Below are positions 1-9,494 of a stretch of 41,555 nucleotides of DNA, one piece after another; the first letter of the stretch is position 1; every line of letters starts with the position of its first letter. Made by a program: the position numbers and the translations under genes. The notes beneath the pieces were generated by a model. It searched no databases. It saw nothing but the letters and a program-made list of their open reading frames with translations, and was not told the origin of the DNA. This stretch comes from Asaia bogorensis (lineage in GTDB: Bacteria > Pseudomonadota > Alphaproteobacteria > Reyranellales > Reyranellaceae), in NCBI GenBank assembly GCA_945905835.1, contig CAMDQJ010000020.1:1-41555 (forward strand). The letters run 5' to 3'.

Positions 1-218
<218 letters not shown>

Positions 219-292
219 TTATTGATTCCAACCAGCGGGATCAGCCTGCCATGTAATTGGGGGGCTGGTAAAGCCACAAGCCGGATAGAGGC

Positions 293-320
293 AAAAAAGC
301 CCCGCCGAAGCGGGGCTTTT
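293..320 (-). terminator. Intrinsic terminator after the first TRAP receptor gene
   Basis: A GC-rich 7-bp stem (299-305 with 310-316) encloses a 4-base loop that reads TTCG on the minus strand, a stable tetraloop. A six-T run follows on the minus strand (293-298). The flanking A and T tracts would let it work in both directions. It lies 38 bases past the stop of the gene at 358-1464 and isolates it from the paralogue downstream. Confidence 0.9.
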
Positions 321-357
321 CCACGGCCCATAAGGACCGGATTTGCCGGATTTCGGT

Positions 358-1464
358 CTAGAGCTTATTGGCCGCCGACTGGCGCGCCATGAAATTGTCG
401 AAGGTGTTCTCCACGACGCGGAACCACAGCACCTGCTCGCTACGGAACGGCTTCCACGAATCGAAGACCTTCTTGAACTTCGGGTTCTTGGCGACGGTCT
501 CGGCATAGAGCTCGTTGGCCGCGTTGAAGCAGGCCTCGAGCACCGGCTGCGGGAACGGCAGGAACTTGGTGCCGGTGGCCACGAGCTCGCGCAGCGCCTT
601 CGGGTTCTGAGCATCGTACTTGCTGACCGACCAGGCAGTCGCTTCGGCACAAGCGCTGGCGATGGCCTCCTTGTAGAGAGCCGGCAACGCGTCCCATGCC
701 TTCAGGCCGACATAAAGCGACAGGGCGGCGCTGCCCTCCCACCAGCCGGGATAGTAGTAGTATGGCGCGACCTTGTTGAAGCCGAGCTTCTGGTCGTCAT
801 ACGGGCCAACCCATTCGGCCGAGTCGATCGTGCCCTTTTCCAGCGCCGGATAGATGTCGCCGCCGGCGAGCTGCTGTGGCACGACGCCGAGCTTGCTCAT
901 GACCTGGCCGGCGAAACCGCCGATGCGCATCTTCACGCCCCTCATGTCCTCGGGCGTCTTGATCTCCTTGCGCCACCAGCCGCCCATCTGCGCGCCGGTG
1001 TGGCTCATCAGGAAGGAGGTCATGTTGTAATCTTTATAGAACTCGCGCATCAGCTCGAGCCCGCCGCCGTGATAGACCCAGGCATTGTGCTGGCGGGTGT
1101 TGAGGCCGAACGGCACCGCGGTGTCGAAGGCGAAGGTCGGATCCTTGCCGACGTAGTAGTACGAGGCGGTGTGGCCGCACTCGACGGTCTCGTTCTGCAC
1201 CGCATCGACGACCTGCAGGCCCGGGACGATTTCGCCGGCGGCGAAAACGCGAATCTGGAACTTGTTATCGGTGAGTGCGGCGACGCGCTTGGCGAAGAAC
1301 TCGCCGGCGCCAAAGATCGTGTCGAGCGACTTGGGAAAGCTCGAGGCGAGACGCCACTTCAGCTCGGGCATCGACTGAGCGATGGCGGGTGCAGCAAGCG
1401 TGCTGGCCGCGGCAACCGCGGCGCCGCCGACGCCGGCAGTTCGCAAAAATTTACGACGTTGCAT
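358..1464 (-). CDS. TRAP transporter substrate-binding protein (DctP/TakP-like)
   Basis: A 368-residue periplasmic receptor of a tripartite ATP-independent transporter. The N terminus MQRRKFLRTAGVGG is a twin-arginine signal ending near APAIAQ, so export is probably folded and Tat-dependent. The FAFDTAVPFGLN and YHGGGLELM segments and the PGWWEGSAALSLY segment are typical of the TakP-like subgroup, whose known members bind 2-oxo acids or related monocarboxylates; the actual ligand is not predictable here. The ribosome binding site is GGGGAG, 8 bases before ATG 1464. No DctQ or DctM membrane subunits are adjacent. It ends at a strong terminator (293-320) and is followed by a close paralogue. 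Confidence 0.93.
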   Translation of the reverse strand: MQRRKFLRTAGVGGAAVAAASTLAAPAIAQSMPELKWRLASSFPKSLDTIFGAGEFFAKRVAALTDNKFQIRVFAAGEIVPGLQVVDAVQNETVECGHTASYYYVGKDPTFAFDTAVPFGLNTRQHNAWVYHGGGLELMREFYKDYNMTSFLMSHTGAQMGGWWRKEIKTPEDMRGVKMRIGGFAGQVMSKLGVVPQQLAGGDIYPALEKGTIDSAEWVGPYDDQKLGFNKVAPYYYYPGWWEGSAALSLYVGLKAWDALPALYKEAIASACAEATAWSVSKYDAQNPKALRELVATGTKFLPFPQPVLEACFNAANELYAETVAKNPKFKKVFDSWKPFRSEQVLWFRVVENTFDNFMARQSAANKL

Positions 1465-1565
1465 GGCTGTTTCTCCCCAAAAGTGCCTCCACGCGCCTAT
1501 TTTGCGACGTGGAACCGCCTTTCAGCGGCGCGGGTTTATGGCATAGGCCCCGGGGCTTGGAAAGC

Positions 1566-2372
1566 TCAGCGGGCGAACAGCAGAGCCAGCGCCACCGAGC
1601 CCACAACAATGCGATACCACGCGAATACCGCGAAGCCGTGCCGGCTGATGAAACGCACGAACGCACCGACCACGAGTGCCGCGGTGATGAACGCCACGAC
1701 GAAGCCGACAGCCATGAGCGCCGCGCCGTCCCAGTTCAGCGTCGACCAGTTCTTGAAGAGATCGTAGACCGTGGCGCCGAGCATTGTCGGCATTGCCAGG
1801 AAAAACGAAAACTCTGCAGCCGTCGCACGGTCGACGCGAAAAACCCGGGCCGCCATGATGGTCGAACCTGAGCGCGACACGCCGGGAATCATCGCCAGGC
1901 ACTGGCAGACGCCAATGAACAGCGCGGTCTTTAGATCAATCTCTTCCACCGATTTCACCCGTGGCCTGAGCGCAAAGCGCTCGATCAGCAGGATGACGAT
2001 ACCGCCCACGATCAGCGAGACCGCCACCACTGTGGGATTGAACAGCGCCGCCTTGATGTATTTGTGCGCCGCCACGCCCACGACCGCCGCCGGCAGGAAC
2101 GCAACGACGATCGCCGCCGCGAAATGCAGTGCGACCTGATCGCGCCGCAGCACACCTATGACAGTGCCCCAGATCTTGGCGCGGTAGAGAAAGCACACGG
2201 CGAGGATCGAGCCGAGCTGGATCACAATCTCGAACACCTTGCCGGGCGGTCCCTGGAAGTGCAGCAGCTCTTCGGCGAGGATGATGTGGCCGGTCGACGA
2301 CACCGGCAGAAACTCGGTGAGGCCCTCGACGATGCCGATGACCACGGTCTTCCACAGCAACGTCAGGTCCAT
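1566..2372 (-). CDS. uppP: Undecaprenyl-diphosphatase UppP (BacA)
   Basis: A 268-residue integral membrane phosphatase that dephosphorylates undecaprenyl diphosphate to recycle the lipid carrier for peptidoglycan; overproduction in other bacteria gives bacitracin resistance. The hallmark EGLTEFLPVSSTGH lies at residues 14-27, and the second motif PGVSRSGST is present; the rest is hydrophobic segments. The start at 2372 was chosen because it begins just before the conserved first helix (MDLTLLWKT) and follows the parC stop by five bases. Its likely ribosome binding site (AGAGAG) is inside the end of parC, so translation is probably coupled. Upstream in-frame codons would add 40 non-conserved residues. 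Confidence 0.95.
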   Translation of the reverse strand: MDLTLLWKTVVIGIVEGLTEFLPVSSTGHIILAEELLHFQGPPGKVFEIVIQLGSILAVCFLYRAKIWGTVIGVLRRDQVALHFAAAIVVAFLPAAVVGVAAHKYIKAALFNPTVVAVSLIVGGIVILLIERFALRPRVKSVEEIDLKTALFIGVCQCLAMIPGVSRSGSTIMAARVFRVDRATAAEFSFFLAMPTMLGATVYDLFKNWSTLNWDGAALMAVGFVVAFITAALVVGAFVRFISRHGFAVFAWYRIVVGSVALALLFAR

Positions 2373-2377
2373 GTCGG

Positions 2378-4618
2378 TTACTCTCTGAAGCGTTTGGCAC
2401 GCGGCCAGCCCTTTTCGGGCATGCGTCCGGCCTGGGCGCGCTCGCCGCGCCAGAATTTCATTTCCGCAGCCGGAATCAAGCGATTGCTCCACCCCAGGCC
2501 GTCGGCAAGCTTGAAGGCTTGGGCGTCGGCGAGGCGGTCGCCCTTGGATTTCTGCAGGATCACGCCGCGGCCACGACCCATTTCCGGCACCTGTTCGATC
2601 GGGAAAATCAGCAGCTTGCGGCCCTCGCTCAGCGCCGCCACCGAATCGGCGTCTTCCGGCACCAGCGAGAAGGCGATGGCCTTCTCCTTATCGGCGAGAT
2701 TGAGGACCTGCTTGCCGTTCTTGGTCTGCGCCACGACCTCGTCTTCGGGCACGACGAAACCGCGCCCGCTGTCGGACGCCACCAGGAACTTGCGCCCGCC
2801 TTTGAAGATCATGAGCTGCACGATGTCCTGGTCGTTGCCCAGTTCTATCATCAGGCGAATAGGCTCGCCGTGGCCCCGCGCACTCGGCAGGCGGTCGGCG
2901 CCCAGCGTGTAGAAACGGCCGTTGGTCGCGAACACCAGGACCTTGTCGGTCGATTGCGCGTGCACCGCGAAGCGCGGACCGTCGCCCTCCTTGAACTTGA
3001 ACTCGGCCGCCTGCTTATCATCGAAATGGCCCTTGGCGGACCGGATCCAGCCCTTGTCCGAGCAGACGATGGTGATCGGCTCGTGCTCGACGAAATCCTC
3101 GACCGCCGCCGTCACCTCGGCGGGCGCATCGGCGAGTTCGGTCCGCCGCTTGCCGAGCTCGGTCTTGCCGCCGAACTTGCGCTTGATCTCCTGCACTTCG
3201 GCGGCGATCGCGGCCCACTGCTGCTTCTCGTCCTTCAACAGCGCCTTGAGGTCCTTGCGCTCGGACGAGAGTTTCTTGTGCTCGCCCTTGATCTCGAATT
3301 CCTCGAGCCGGCGCAGCGCGCGCAACCGCATGTTCAAGATGGCCTCGGCCTGCGTGTCGTTCAGCTTGAAGGCCTTGATCATCTTGGGCTTGGGCTCGTC
3401 CTCCTCGCGCAGGATCTTGATCAGCTTGTCGAGGTTGAGGTAGGCGATCAGGTAGCCTTCGAGCACTTCCAGCCGCCGCTCGATCGCCTCGAGGCGGAAG
3501 GTCGAGCGCCGCACCAGCACCTCGCGGCGATGGTCGAGGAAGGCCTGCAGCACCTCGCGCAGGTCCATGACGCTGGGCGTATTGTCTTTGTTCAGGACAT
3601 TGAGGTTTAGCGGGAATCGTATTTCGAGGTCGGTCTGCCGAAAGAGCTGTTCCATCAGAAGCTCGGCCGGCACGTGGCCGGTGCGCGGTTCGAGCACGAT
3701 GCGCACGTCGTCAGCCGATTCGTCGCGCACGTCCTCGAGGATCGGCAGCTTCTTGGCGTTGATGATCTCGGCGATGCGCTCGATGAGCCTGCCCTTCTGG
3801 ACCTGGTAAGGAATTTCCGTGACGATGATACGGTACTGGCCGCGTGGCAGCTGTTCGACGTTGTAGCGCGCCCGCAGGCGGAAAGAGCCGCGGCCGGTCT
3901 TGTAGGCCTCGACGATCGCCTCGCGCGGCTCGACCAACAGGCCGCCGGTCGGAAAGTCGGGGCCCGGCACCAGGTCGACCAGCGTGTCGATGCGAGCGTT
4001 CGGCGTCTTGATGAGATGCAGCAGCGCGTCGCACAGCTCGCCGGCATTGTGCGGCGGGATCGATGTCGCCATGCCGACGGCGATGCCGGCTGAACCGTTG
4101 GCCAGCAGATTGGGGAAGGCGCCGGGCAGCACGATCGGCTCGGTGGTCGAACCGTCGTAGGTGGGGCGAAAATCGACGGCATTCTCATCGATGCCATCGA
4201 GTAGCGCCTCGGCGACCGCAGTGAGGCGCGCCTCAGTGTAGCGCATGGCGGCGGGGTTATCGCCGTCGATATTGCCGAAGTTGCCCTGGCCCTCGATCAG
4301 CGGATAGCGGGCGGCGAAATCCTGGGCGAGACGGACCAGGGCGTCGTAGATCGACTGGTCGCCGTGCGGGTGATACTGGCCGATCACATCGCCGACCACG
4401 CGCGCGCTCTTCTTGAACGGGCTGTTGGGGTCGAGCCGCAACTGGCGCATGGCGTACATCAGCCGGCGATGCACCGGCTTCAGCCCGTCGCGCACGTCGG
4501 GCAGCGAGCGCGCCATGATGGTCGACAGCGCATATGACAGGTAGCGCTCCTGGAGCGCTTGCCCGAACGGGACCGGCCTCACGGCCGCCAGCTGAACGAC
4601 GTTGTTGCGTTTTGCCAT
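2378..4618 (-). CDS. parC: DNA topoisomerase IV subunit A
   Basis: A 746-residue type IIA topoisomerase subunit that cleaves and religates DNA to decatenate daughter chromosomes with ParE. The winged-helix start has RSLPDVRDGLKPVHRR (residues 37-52). The quinolone-resistance region includes YHPHGD (82-87), and the catalytic tyrosine is Tyr127 in AAMRYTEA. A long coiled region (about 355-490) is followed by C-terminal beta-pinwheel repeats. ParC rather than GyrA is favoured by length and by location beside recO, the usual alphaproteobacterial position. Downstream uppP follows after 5 bases; recO lies 56 bases upstream on the same strand. Confidence 0.95.
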   Translation of the reverse strand: MAKRNNVVQLAAVRPVPFGQALQERYLSYALSTIMARSLPDVRDGLKPVHRRLMYAMRQLRLDPNSPFKKSARVVGDVIGQYHPHGDQSIYDALVRLAQDFAARYPLIEGQGNFGNIDGDNPAAMRYTEARLTAVAEALLDGIDENAVDFRPTYDGSTTEPIVLPGAFPNLLANGSAGIAVGMATSIPPHNAGELCDALLHLIKTPNARIDTLVDLVPGPDFPTGGLLVEPREAIVEAYKTGRGSFRLRARYNVEQLPRGQYRIIVTEIPYQVQKGRLIERIAEIINAKKLPILEDVRDESADDVRIVLEPRTGHVPAELLMEQLFRQTDLEIRFPLNLNVLNKDNTPSVMDLREVLQAFLDHRREVLVRRSTFRLEAIERRLEVLEGYLIAYLNLDKLIKILREEDEPKPKMIKAFKLNDTQAEAILNMRLRALRRLEEFEIKGEHKKLSSERKDLKALLKDEKQQWAAIAAEVQEIKRKFGGKTELGKRRTELADAPAEVTAAVEDFVEHEPITIVCSDKGWIRSAKGHFDDKQAAEFKFKEGDGPRFAVHAQSTDKVLVFATNGRFYTLGADRLPSARGHGEPIRLMIELGNDQDIVQLMIFKGGRKFLVASDSGRGFVVPEDEVVAQTKNGKQVLNLADKEKAIAFSLVPEDADSVAALSEGRKLLIFPIEQVPEMGRGRGVILQKSKGDRLADAQAFKLADGLGWSNRLIPAAEMKFWRGERAQAGRMPEKGWPRAKRFRE

Positions 4619-4674
4619 CTAGACGGAACTGAAGAGGGGTAGCAGCGGCGGTTCGTTCCACCACCATCATTGTT

Positions 4675-5391
4675 TTAGCGTTCTAGGGTTTCCATAAATC
4701 TCGCCCGCGCGGGAGGCAAGGGCTTGTTGTGGGGCCAAAAGACGTGACGCTCGAGAAAATAGCCCGTCAGGTCGAGCCCTTGGCGCAATTGCTCCGCATC
4801 CGACGGCAGACCGCCGGTGGATAGAAACGGCGGCAAGGGCAAAAGCTTTTCCTTGTAGGGCCCTGCCGCCGCCCGCGAGACCGCCCGGCCGGTCTTGGGC
4901 GAGACGTAGGCCAGATCCTCGGTGGCGCCAGTGGCGGCGCATTTTTCGAGGTCGAGACCGAAGCCCAGCTCCTGCAGGAGCCCGAGTTCCAGCCGGACAT
5001 AGATGGCGGGCCAACCCTCGTGCCCGAGCACGGTCAGGAAGGCGTGGAACCCCTCGAAAATCGCCGGATGCGGTTCGCGCTCGGGCAGCGCGGCATCGAC
5101 CACGGCGCAGGCCGACGAAAGTCCCGCCAGCTCGACGGCGCTGTCGAGTACCCGCGCCGAATGGGCCTCGCGCAACTCGCCACTGAAATTGCCGAGTTGT
5201 TCGGCGGTTCGCGCCCGCCAACCGGCTTCGACCAGGTTGCCGATCTGCCAGGTCGGCCGCACCTTGCGGGATACGCCGCCGGGAACGAAGCCGGCGTGCC
5301 GACCATGCTCGCGCGTCAGCAGCGACACCACGAGGCCAGTCTCGCCGTGCGGCCGTGCGGCAAGCACGATGCCGTCGTCGTTCCAGTCCAT
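4675..5391 (-). CDS. recO: DNA repair protein RecO
   Basis: A 238-residue recombination mediator that helps load RecA on SSB-coated gaps with RecR and anneals complementary strands. The N-terminal OB-fold begins MDWNDDGIVLAARPHGETG, matching the family start, so ATG 5391 is preferred over an in-frame start 36 codons upstream that would run into the divergent gene. The central helical region has LELGLLQELGFGLDLEKCAATG, typical of RecO; the usual zinc cysteines are incomplete. Only 44 bases separate it from the divergent phosphatase start at 5436, so the promoters must overlap. It normally follows era, but here a plus-strand gene lies between. Confidence 0.93.
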   Translation of the reverse strand: MDWNDDGIVLAARPHGETGLVVSLLTREHGRHAGFVPGGVSRKVRPTWQIGNLVEAGWRARTAEQLGNFSGELREAHSARVLDSAVELAGLSSACAVVDAALPEREPHPAIFEGFHAFLTVLGHEGWPAIYVRLELGLLQELGFGLDLEKCAATGATEDLAYVSPKTGRAVSRAAAGPYKEKLLPLPPFLSTGGLPSDAEQLRQGLDLTGYFLERHVFWPHNKPLPPARARFMETLER

Positions 5392-5435
5392 GCGCCCGAT
5401 ATACGGAACGTGGTCGATCTGCGCTAGAGTAAGCC

Positions 5436-6978
5436 ATGAAGAGAATTCGGCGACGTTCGCTCCTAGGCGCAGCTGCGTTGGCCGCGGCTCTGCCGACACG
5501 CATCTTTGCCCAGACCTCGACCCTGATGCGGCCGCGCCTCCTGCAGGGCGTGCAAGCCGGCGATTTCTCCGCCGACGGCGCCGTCATCTGGAGCCGCTCC
5601 GACCGGCCGGCGCGCATGTTCGTCGAGCACGCCACGACCGACCTGTTCGACGACGCATACCGCATCGAAGGGCCGCTGGCGCTGGAGGCCACCGACTTCA
5701 CCTCGCGCATGCGCATCACGGGCATGAAGCCCGGCCAAACCGTGCACTATCGCGTGACCTATCTCGACCTCGACGGCGGTGCGGCGATGAGCGCGCCCTC
5801 CGCCGGCCGCTTCCGCACGCCACCCGCGGGCAACAGCGACGTGAGCTTCGTGTGGTCGGCCGACACGGTGGGCCAGGGTTTCGGCATCAATCCCGACAGC
5901 GGCGGCATGACGATCTACGAGGCGATGCGCAAGCTCACACCCGACTTCTTCGTCCATAGCGGCGATACGATCTATGCCGACAACCCGCTCCAAGCCGAGC
6001 GCAAGCTGCCCGACGGCAAGATCTGGCGGAACACCGTGACCGAGGCTAAGTCGAAGGTCGCCGAGACGCTGGAGGAGTTCCGCGGCAACCACCGTTATAA
6101 TTTTCTCGACGATAACCTCCGCGCCTTCAATTCAGAGGTGCCCATCCTGGCGCAGTGGGACGATCACGAGGTGATCGACAACTGGTACTGGGAGAAAGAG
6201 CTCGACGGCGACCCACGCTACAAGGAGAAGAGCGTGCGCGTGCTAGCGACCCGCGCCGAGCGCGCCTTCCGCGAATATCTGCCGATCGGCCAGGGCCGTC
6301 GACGACCCCCTGCGCCTCTACCAGCGGCTTTCCTACGGCCCTCGGCTCGACGTCTTTCGCATCGACATGCGCAGCTACCGCAATCCCAACGGCGACAACC
6401 GCGAGACGATTGCCACGGCTTTTCTCGGCACCGCGCAGCTAGCCCGGCTGAAACAGGCGCTCAAATCGTCGCGGGCCACTTGGAAAATCGTTGCCGCCGA
6501 CATGCCGCTCGGCCTCGTGGTGTGGAACGACTTCCGCGCCAAGACCGGCTCGGAGGCGGTCGCCAACGGCGATGACGGTCCGTCGCTCGGCCGCGAACTG
6601 GAAATCGCCGACCTGCTGGCCTTCATCAAGTGCGAGGACATCCGCAACGTCGCCTGGATCACCGGCGACGTGCACTACGCCGCCACGCACTACTACGATC
6701 CCAACAAGGCCGCGTTCCAGGATTTCGTACCGTTCTACGAGTTCGTGGCCGGCCCGCTCTGCGCCGGCGGCTTCGGACCCAATGCGCTCGACCGCACCTT
6801 CGGCCCGCAGGTCATGTTGCAGAAAACCCCGCCCGCCGGACGCTTCAACACCGCCCCGTCGGGCGGGTCATGCAATTTCGGCCATGTGAGGATCGATGGC
6901 CGCAGCGGCGCCATGACCGTGACACACCGGGACATTGCCGGCACCGTCATGCATACGACGGAGCTCGTGCCTACTTAG
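5436..6978 (+). pseudogene. PhoD-type alkaline phosphatase, frameshifted
   Basis: Tat-exported phosphodiesterase/phosphatase of the PhoD family, in two frames. The first frame (5436 to about 6296) holds the Tat signal (MKRIRRRSLLGAAALAAALP), the N-terminal sandwich domain, the metal-site motif GDTIYAD and WDDHEVIDNWY, then degenerates after EYLPIGQG. The next frame resumes at about 6298 with VDDPLRLYQRLSYG and runs through RIDMRSYRNPN and the metal motif ITGDVHYAATHYYD to the stop at 6978. The span is 1543 bases, one more than a multiple of three, which fits one extra base in GGGCCGTC (6293-6300). As written the gene makes a protein lacking the C-terminal half of its metal site. It overlaps era tail-to-tail by 8 bases. 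Confidence 0.88.
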
Positions 6979-7894
6979 GCTCGTACTCGAGACCGATCGT
7001 GCGGTAGTGTGAGGGGTCTTCGGCCCAGCGCTCGCTCACCTTGACGTGCAGGAAGAGATGCACGGGTCGTTCGAGCATTTCGGCGAGCTCATGTCGCGCC
7101 CGCGCGCCGATCTGCTTGATGCGCGCGCCGCCCTTGCCGAGGAAGATCGCGCGCTGGCCCTCGCGCTGGACGTGGATGATCTGTTCGATGCGTACGCCGC
7201 CGTCCTTGCGCTCTTCCCACTTCTCGGTCTCGACCGCGGCTTCGTAGGGAAGTTCCTGATGAAGCTGCAGGAACACTTGTTCACGGGTCACTTCGGCCGC
7301 AAGCAGGCGCAGCGGCAGGTCGGCCGCCTGGTCCTCAGGATAGAGGAACGGACCCATCGGCAGGGTCGCGGCGACCGTCGAGAGCACGTCGTTGATGCCG
7401 TCGCTCTTGAGCGCGCTCACCATGAAGGTGCGCTCGAACGGCAGCAGCACATTCAGCTCGGCCGTCAGCGTCAGCAGCTTTTCGCGCGGCACGAGGTCGA
7501 TCTTGTTCAGGACCAGATAACGCGGCGCCTTGCTCGTCTTCAGCCGCTCGACGATGGCGCGCGTCTCCTCGCCGACACCGCGTTCGGCATCGACCATCAG
7601 CGCGATCACATCGGCATCCTGTGCGCCCTGCCAGGCGGCGGCGACCATGGCGCGCTCGAGCCGGCGCTTGGCCACGCGAAAAATACCCGGCGTATCGACC
7701 AGCACGACCTGCGCACGCGTGCCATCGGTCAAATCAGCCATGGCAATGCCGATCACCCGCATGCGCGTGGTCTGCACCTTGGGCGAGACGATGCTGACCT
7801 TGGAGCCGACCAGTGCATTGACCAGCGTCGATTTGCCGGCATTGGGCGCGCCGACGATGGCGACGAAGCCCGCGCGCGTCTTGAGTTCGCTCAT
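6971..7894 (-). CDS. era: GTPase Era
   Basis: A 307-residue GTPase that binds 16S rRNA near its 3' end and acts in 30S assembly. G1 is GAPNAGKST (residues 15-23), G3 is DTPG, G4 is NKID, and the G2 region includes QTTRMRVIGI. The C-terminal KH domain contains IFLGKGGARIKQIG, the VIGxxG-type RNA-binding loop. Its ATG overlaps the rnc stop in an ATGA arrangement (7891-7894), so translation is coupled to RNase III, as in many alphaproteobacteria. The 3' end overlaps the convergent phosphatase gene by 8 bases. Confidence 0.97.
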   Translation of the reverse strand: MSELKTRAGFVAIVGAPNAGKSTLVNALVGSKVSIVSPKVQTTRMRVIGIAMADLTDGTRAQVVLVDTPGIFRVAKRRLERAMVAAAWQGAQDADVIALMVDAERGVGEETRAIVERLKTSKAPRYLVLNKIDLVPREKLLTLTAELNVLLPFERTFMVSALKSDGINDVLSTVAATLPMGPFLYPEDQAADLPLRLLAAEVTREQVFLQLHQELPYEAAVETEKWEERKDGGVRIEQIIHVQREGQRAIFLGKGGARIKQIGARARHELAEMLERPVHLFLHVKVSERWAEDPSHYRTIGLEYEPK

Positions 7895-8640
7895 GCGCCA
7901 CCCAGCCGGTCGACCAAGGCAAGTGCGGCCAGCCGTTCGGCCTCGCGCTTGCTGCCGCCCCTTCCCTGCTCCGGTGGCTGGCCCTTCACCGCGACTTCAA
8001 CGACGAACACCGGCGCATGCGGTGGGCCCTCTCGGCCGACCTCGCGATAGGCGGGCAACGGCAGGTGCCGGCCCTGGGCCCATTCCTGCAACGTCGTCTT
8101 GGGATCGCGTGGCGCGGTGAGCTGAGCGCTGAGGCGCGCGTCGAACAGCCGCTCGATGACAATGGCGGCCGCGACGAAGCCGGCATCGAGGAAAATCGCG
8201 CCGAGCAGGGCTTCGAAGGCATCGGCCAGGATGGCGGGCTTGACGTCCTCGGTGCTGCGCTCCGACGTGCCGAGAGCGAGATAGGCGCCGAGCCCGATCG
8301 CCTCGGCCACTTCGGCCAGCGTCGGCGCACTCACCAGCGCGTTATGGCGGCGCGCCAGTTCGCCTTCGCGTTCGTCGGGAAAGCGACGCAGCAGCAGATC
8401 GGCGATGGCCAGCGACAGCACGCGATCGCCGAGGAACTCCAGTCGTTCGTTGCCGTTGGGAAAGCGGTTCTTGAGGTCGGGCTGACCGTCGAGCGCGCTG
8501 CGGTGGGTCAGGGCTTCGGCCGCGAGGTCGGCCTGCCTGAAGCTGTGGCCCACGCTGGCGGCCAACGCGGCCAGATCGACCGTGCGCGTTCTCAGTGTAT
8601 CGCCATGAAGAAACGGCTGAAGCGGATCGCCCCAGGCCAT
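7891..8640 (-). CDS. rnc: Ribonuclease III
   Basis: A double-strand-specific endoribonuclease that processes rRNA precursors. The signature NERLEFLGDRVL (residues 64-75 from this start) carries acidic metal-binding residues, a second acidic cluster lies in ADAFEALLGAIFLDAG, and a C-terminal dsRNA-binding domain ends RGGSKREAERLAALALVDRLGG. The start is uncertain: ATG 8640 overlaps lepB by 49 bases and adds about 20 residues not expected in the family; a CTG at 8595 would give a CTGA overlap with the lepB stop, like the overlaps elsewhere in this cluster. The gene ends in an ATGA overlap with era. Confidence 0.93.
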   Translation of the reverse strand: MAWGDPLQPFLHGDTLRTRTVDLAALAASVGHSFRQADLAAEALTHRSALDGQPDLKNRFPNGNERLEFLGDRVLSLAIADLLLRRFPDEREGELARRHNALVSAPTLAEVAEAIGLGAYLALGTSERSTEDVKPAILADAFEALLGAIFLDAGFVAAAIVIERLFDARLSAQLTAPRDPKTTLQEWAQGRHLPLPAYREVGREGPPHAPVFVVEVAVKGQPPEQGRGGSKREAERLAALALVDRLGGA

Positions 8641-9422
8641 TTCCAGGGCTCGAGCCAACCCGCCACCGCGGGATCGTGCGAGAAGAAGATGAATTCGGCG
8701 CGCCCGACCAGGTTCTCGAACGGTACGTACCATCCGAGCTGCTCGCGCGGGCGCCCGAAGCCGTTGCCGTCGCGCAGATAAAGCTGCGTGCGGCTGTCCA
8801 GCGAATCATCGCGGTTGTCGCCCATGACGAAGAAGTTGCCCGCCGGCACGACGAAATCCGGCGTGTTGTCGGAGGTCGAACCACCATCGCTCTTCAGCAC
8901 CGTATAGCGCCGATTGTTGGGCAGCAACTCGCTGAAAAGCGTGCCCTTCTTGTAGCCGCCGGTGGCGCTCTGCACGTAATCGCCGATACCCAGGCGCTCG
9001 ACCGGCTTGCCGTTGATGTTGAGGACGCCAGCCATCACCTGGATGCGATCGCCCGGCATGCCGACGATGCGCTTGATGTAGTCGGTGCGGTTGACGCCCT
9101 GGCCCTGGTCGCCGGGATACTTGAAGACCGCCACATCGCCACGCTCGGGCATCTGGCCCCAGATGCGGCCGGAGAAGAAGCCCATGGAGAACGGAAAGGA
9201 GTGGCGGCTGTAGCCGTAGGAATATTTCGACACGAACAGGTAGTCGCCGACCAGCAGGGTCGGGATCATGGAGCCGCTCGGGATATTGAACGGCTCGATC
9301 GCGAAGGTGCGCACGACGAGCGCAATCAGGACGGCATAGACCACCGTGCGGATGGTCTCGCTCCATTCGCCCGATTTATCCTGTCCACGCTTGCGCCGTT
9401 CAGCCACGTTCGTCATCGCCAT
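8592..9422 (-). CDS. lepB: Signal peptidase I
   Basis: A 276-residue inner-membrane serine protease that removes Sec and Tat signal peptides. One transmembrane helix (about 24-41) precedes box B, IPSGSMIPTLLVGD, with catalytic Ser51. Box D (DYIKRIVGMPGDRI) carries the general-base Lys117, and box E is GDNRDDSLDSR. It is therefore complete. It lies between a broken partial paralogue (9495-9829) and rnc. No clear ribosome binding site is visible before ATG 9422; a second ATG two codons later is equally possible. The final 49 bases overlap the annotated rnc start. Confidence 0.96.
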   Translation of the reverse strand: MAMTNVAERRKRGQDKSGEWSETIRTVVYAVLIALVVRTFAIEPFNIPSGSMIPTLLVGDYLFVSKYSYGYSRHSFPFSMGFFSGRIWGQMPERGDVAVFKYPGDQGQGVNRTDYIKRIVGMPGDRIQVMAGVLNINGKPVERLGIGDYVQSATGGYKKGTLFSELLPNNRRYTVLKSDGGSTSDNTPDFVVPAGNFFVMGDNRDDSLDSRTQLYLRDGNGFGRPREQLGWYVPFENLVGRAEFIFFSHDPAVAGWLEPWKWPGAIRFSRFFMAIH

Positions 9423-9494
9423 ACCGGTTGAAACGAGCCGCGCGTATAGCAGGGGGCGGCGGCCCTGTCTCGCATCGAGCGTGCGCCGGAACAG

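Noticed and set aside
1489..1512. Hairpin in the TRAP receptor leader (CCACG/CGTGG arms)
   Set aside because: A 5-bp stem with a partly paired interior and no obvious role; too weak to annotate.
1545..1562. GCCCCGGGGC palindrome after uppP as a terminator
   Set aside because: The arms meet without a loop and no T run follows.
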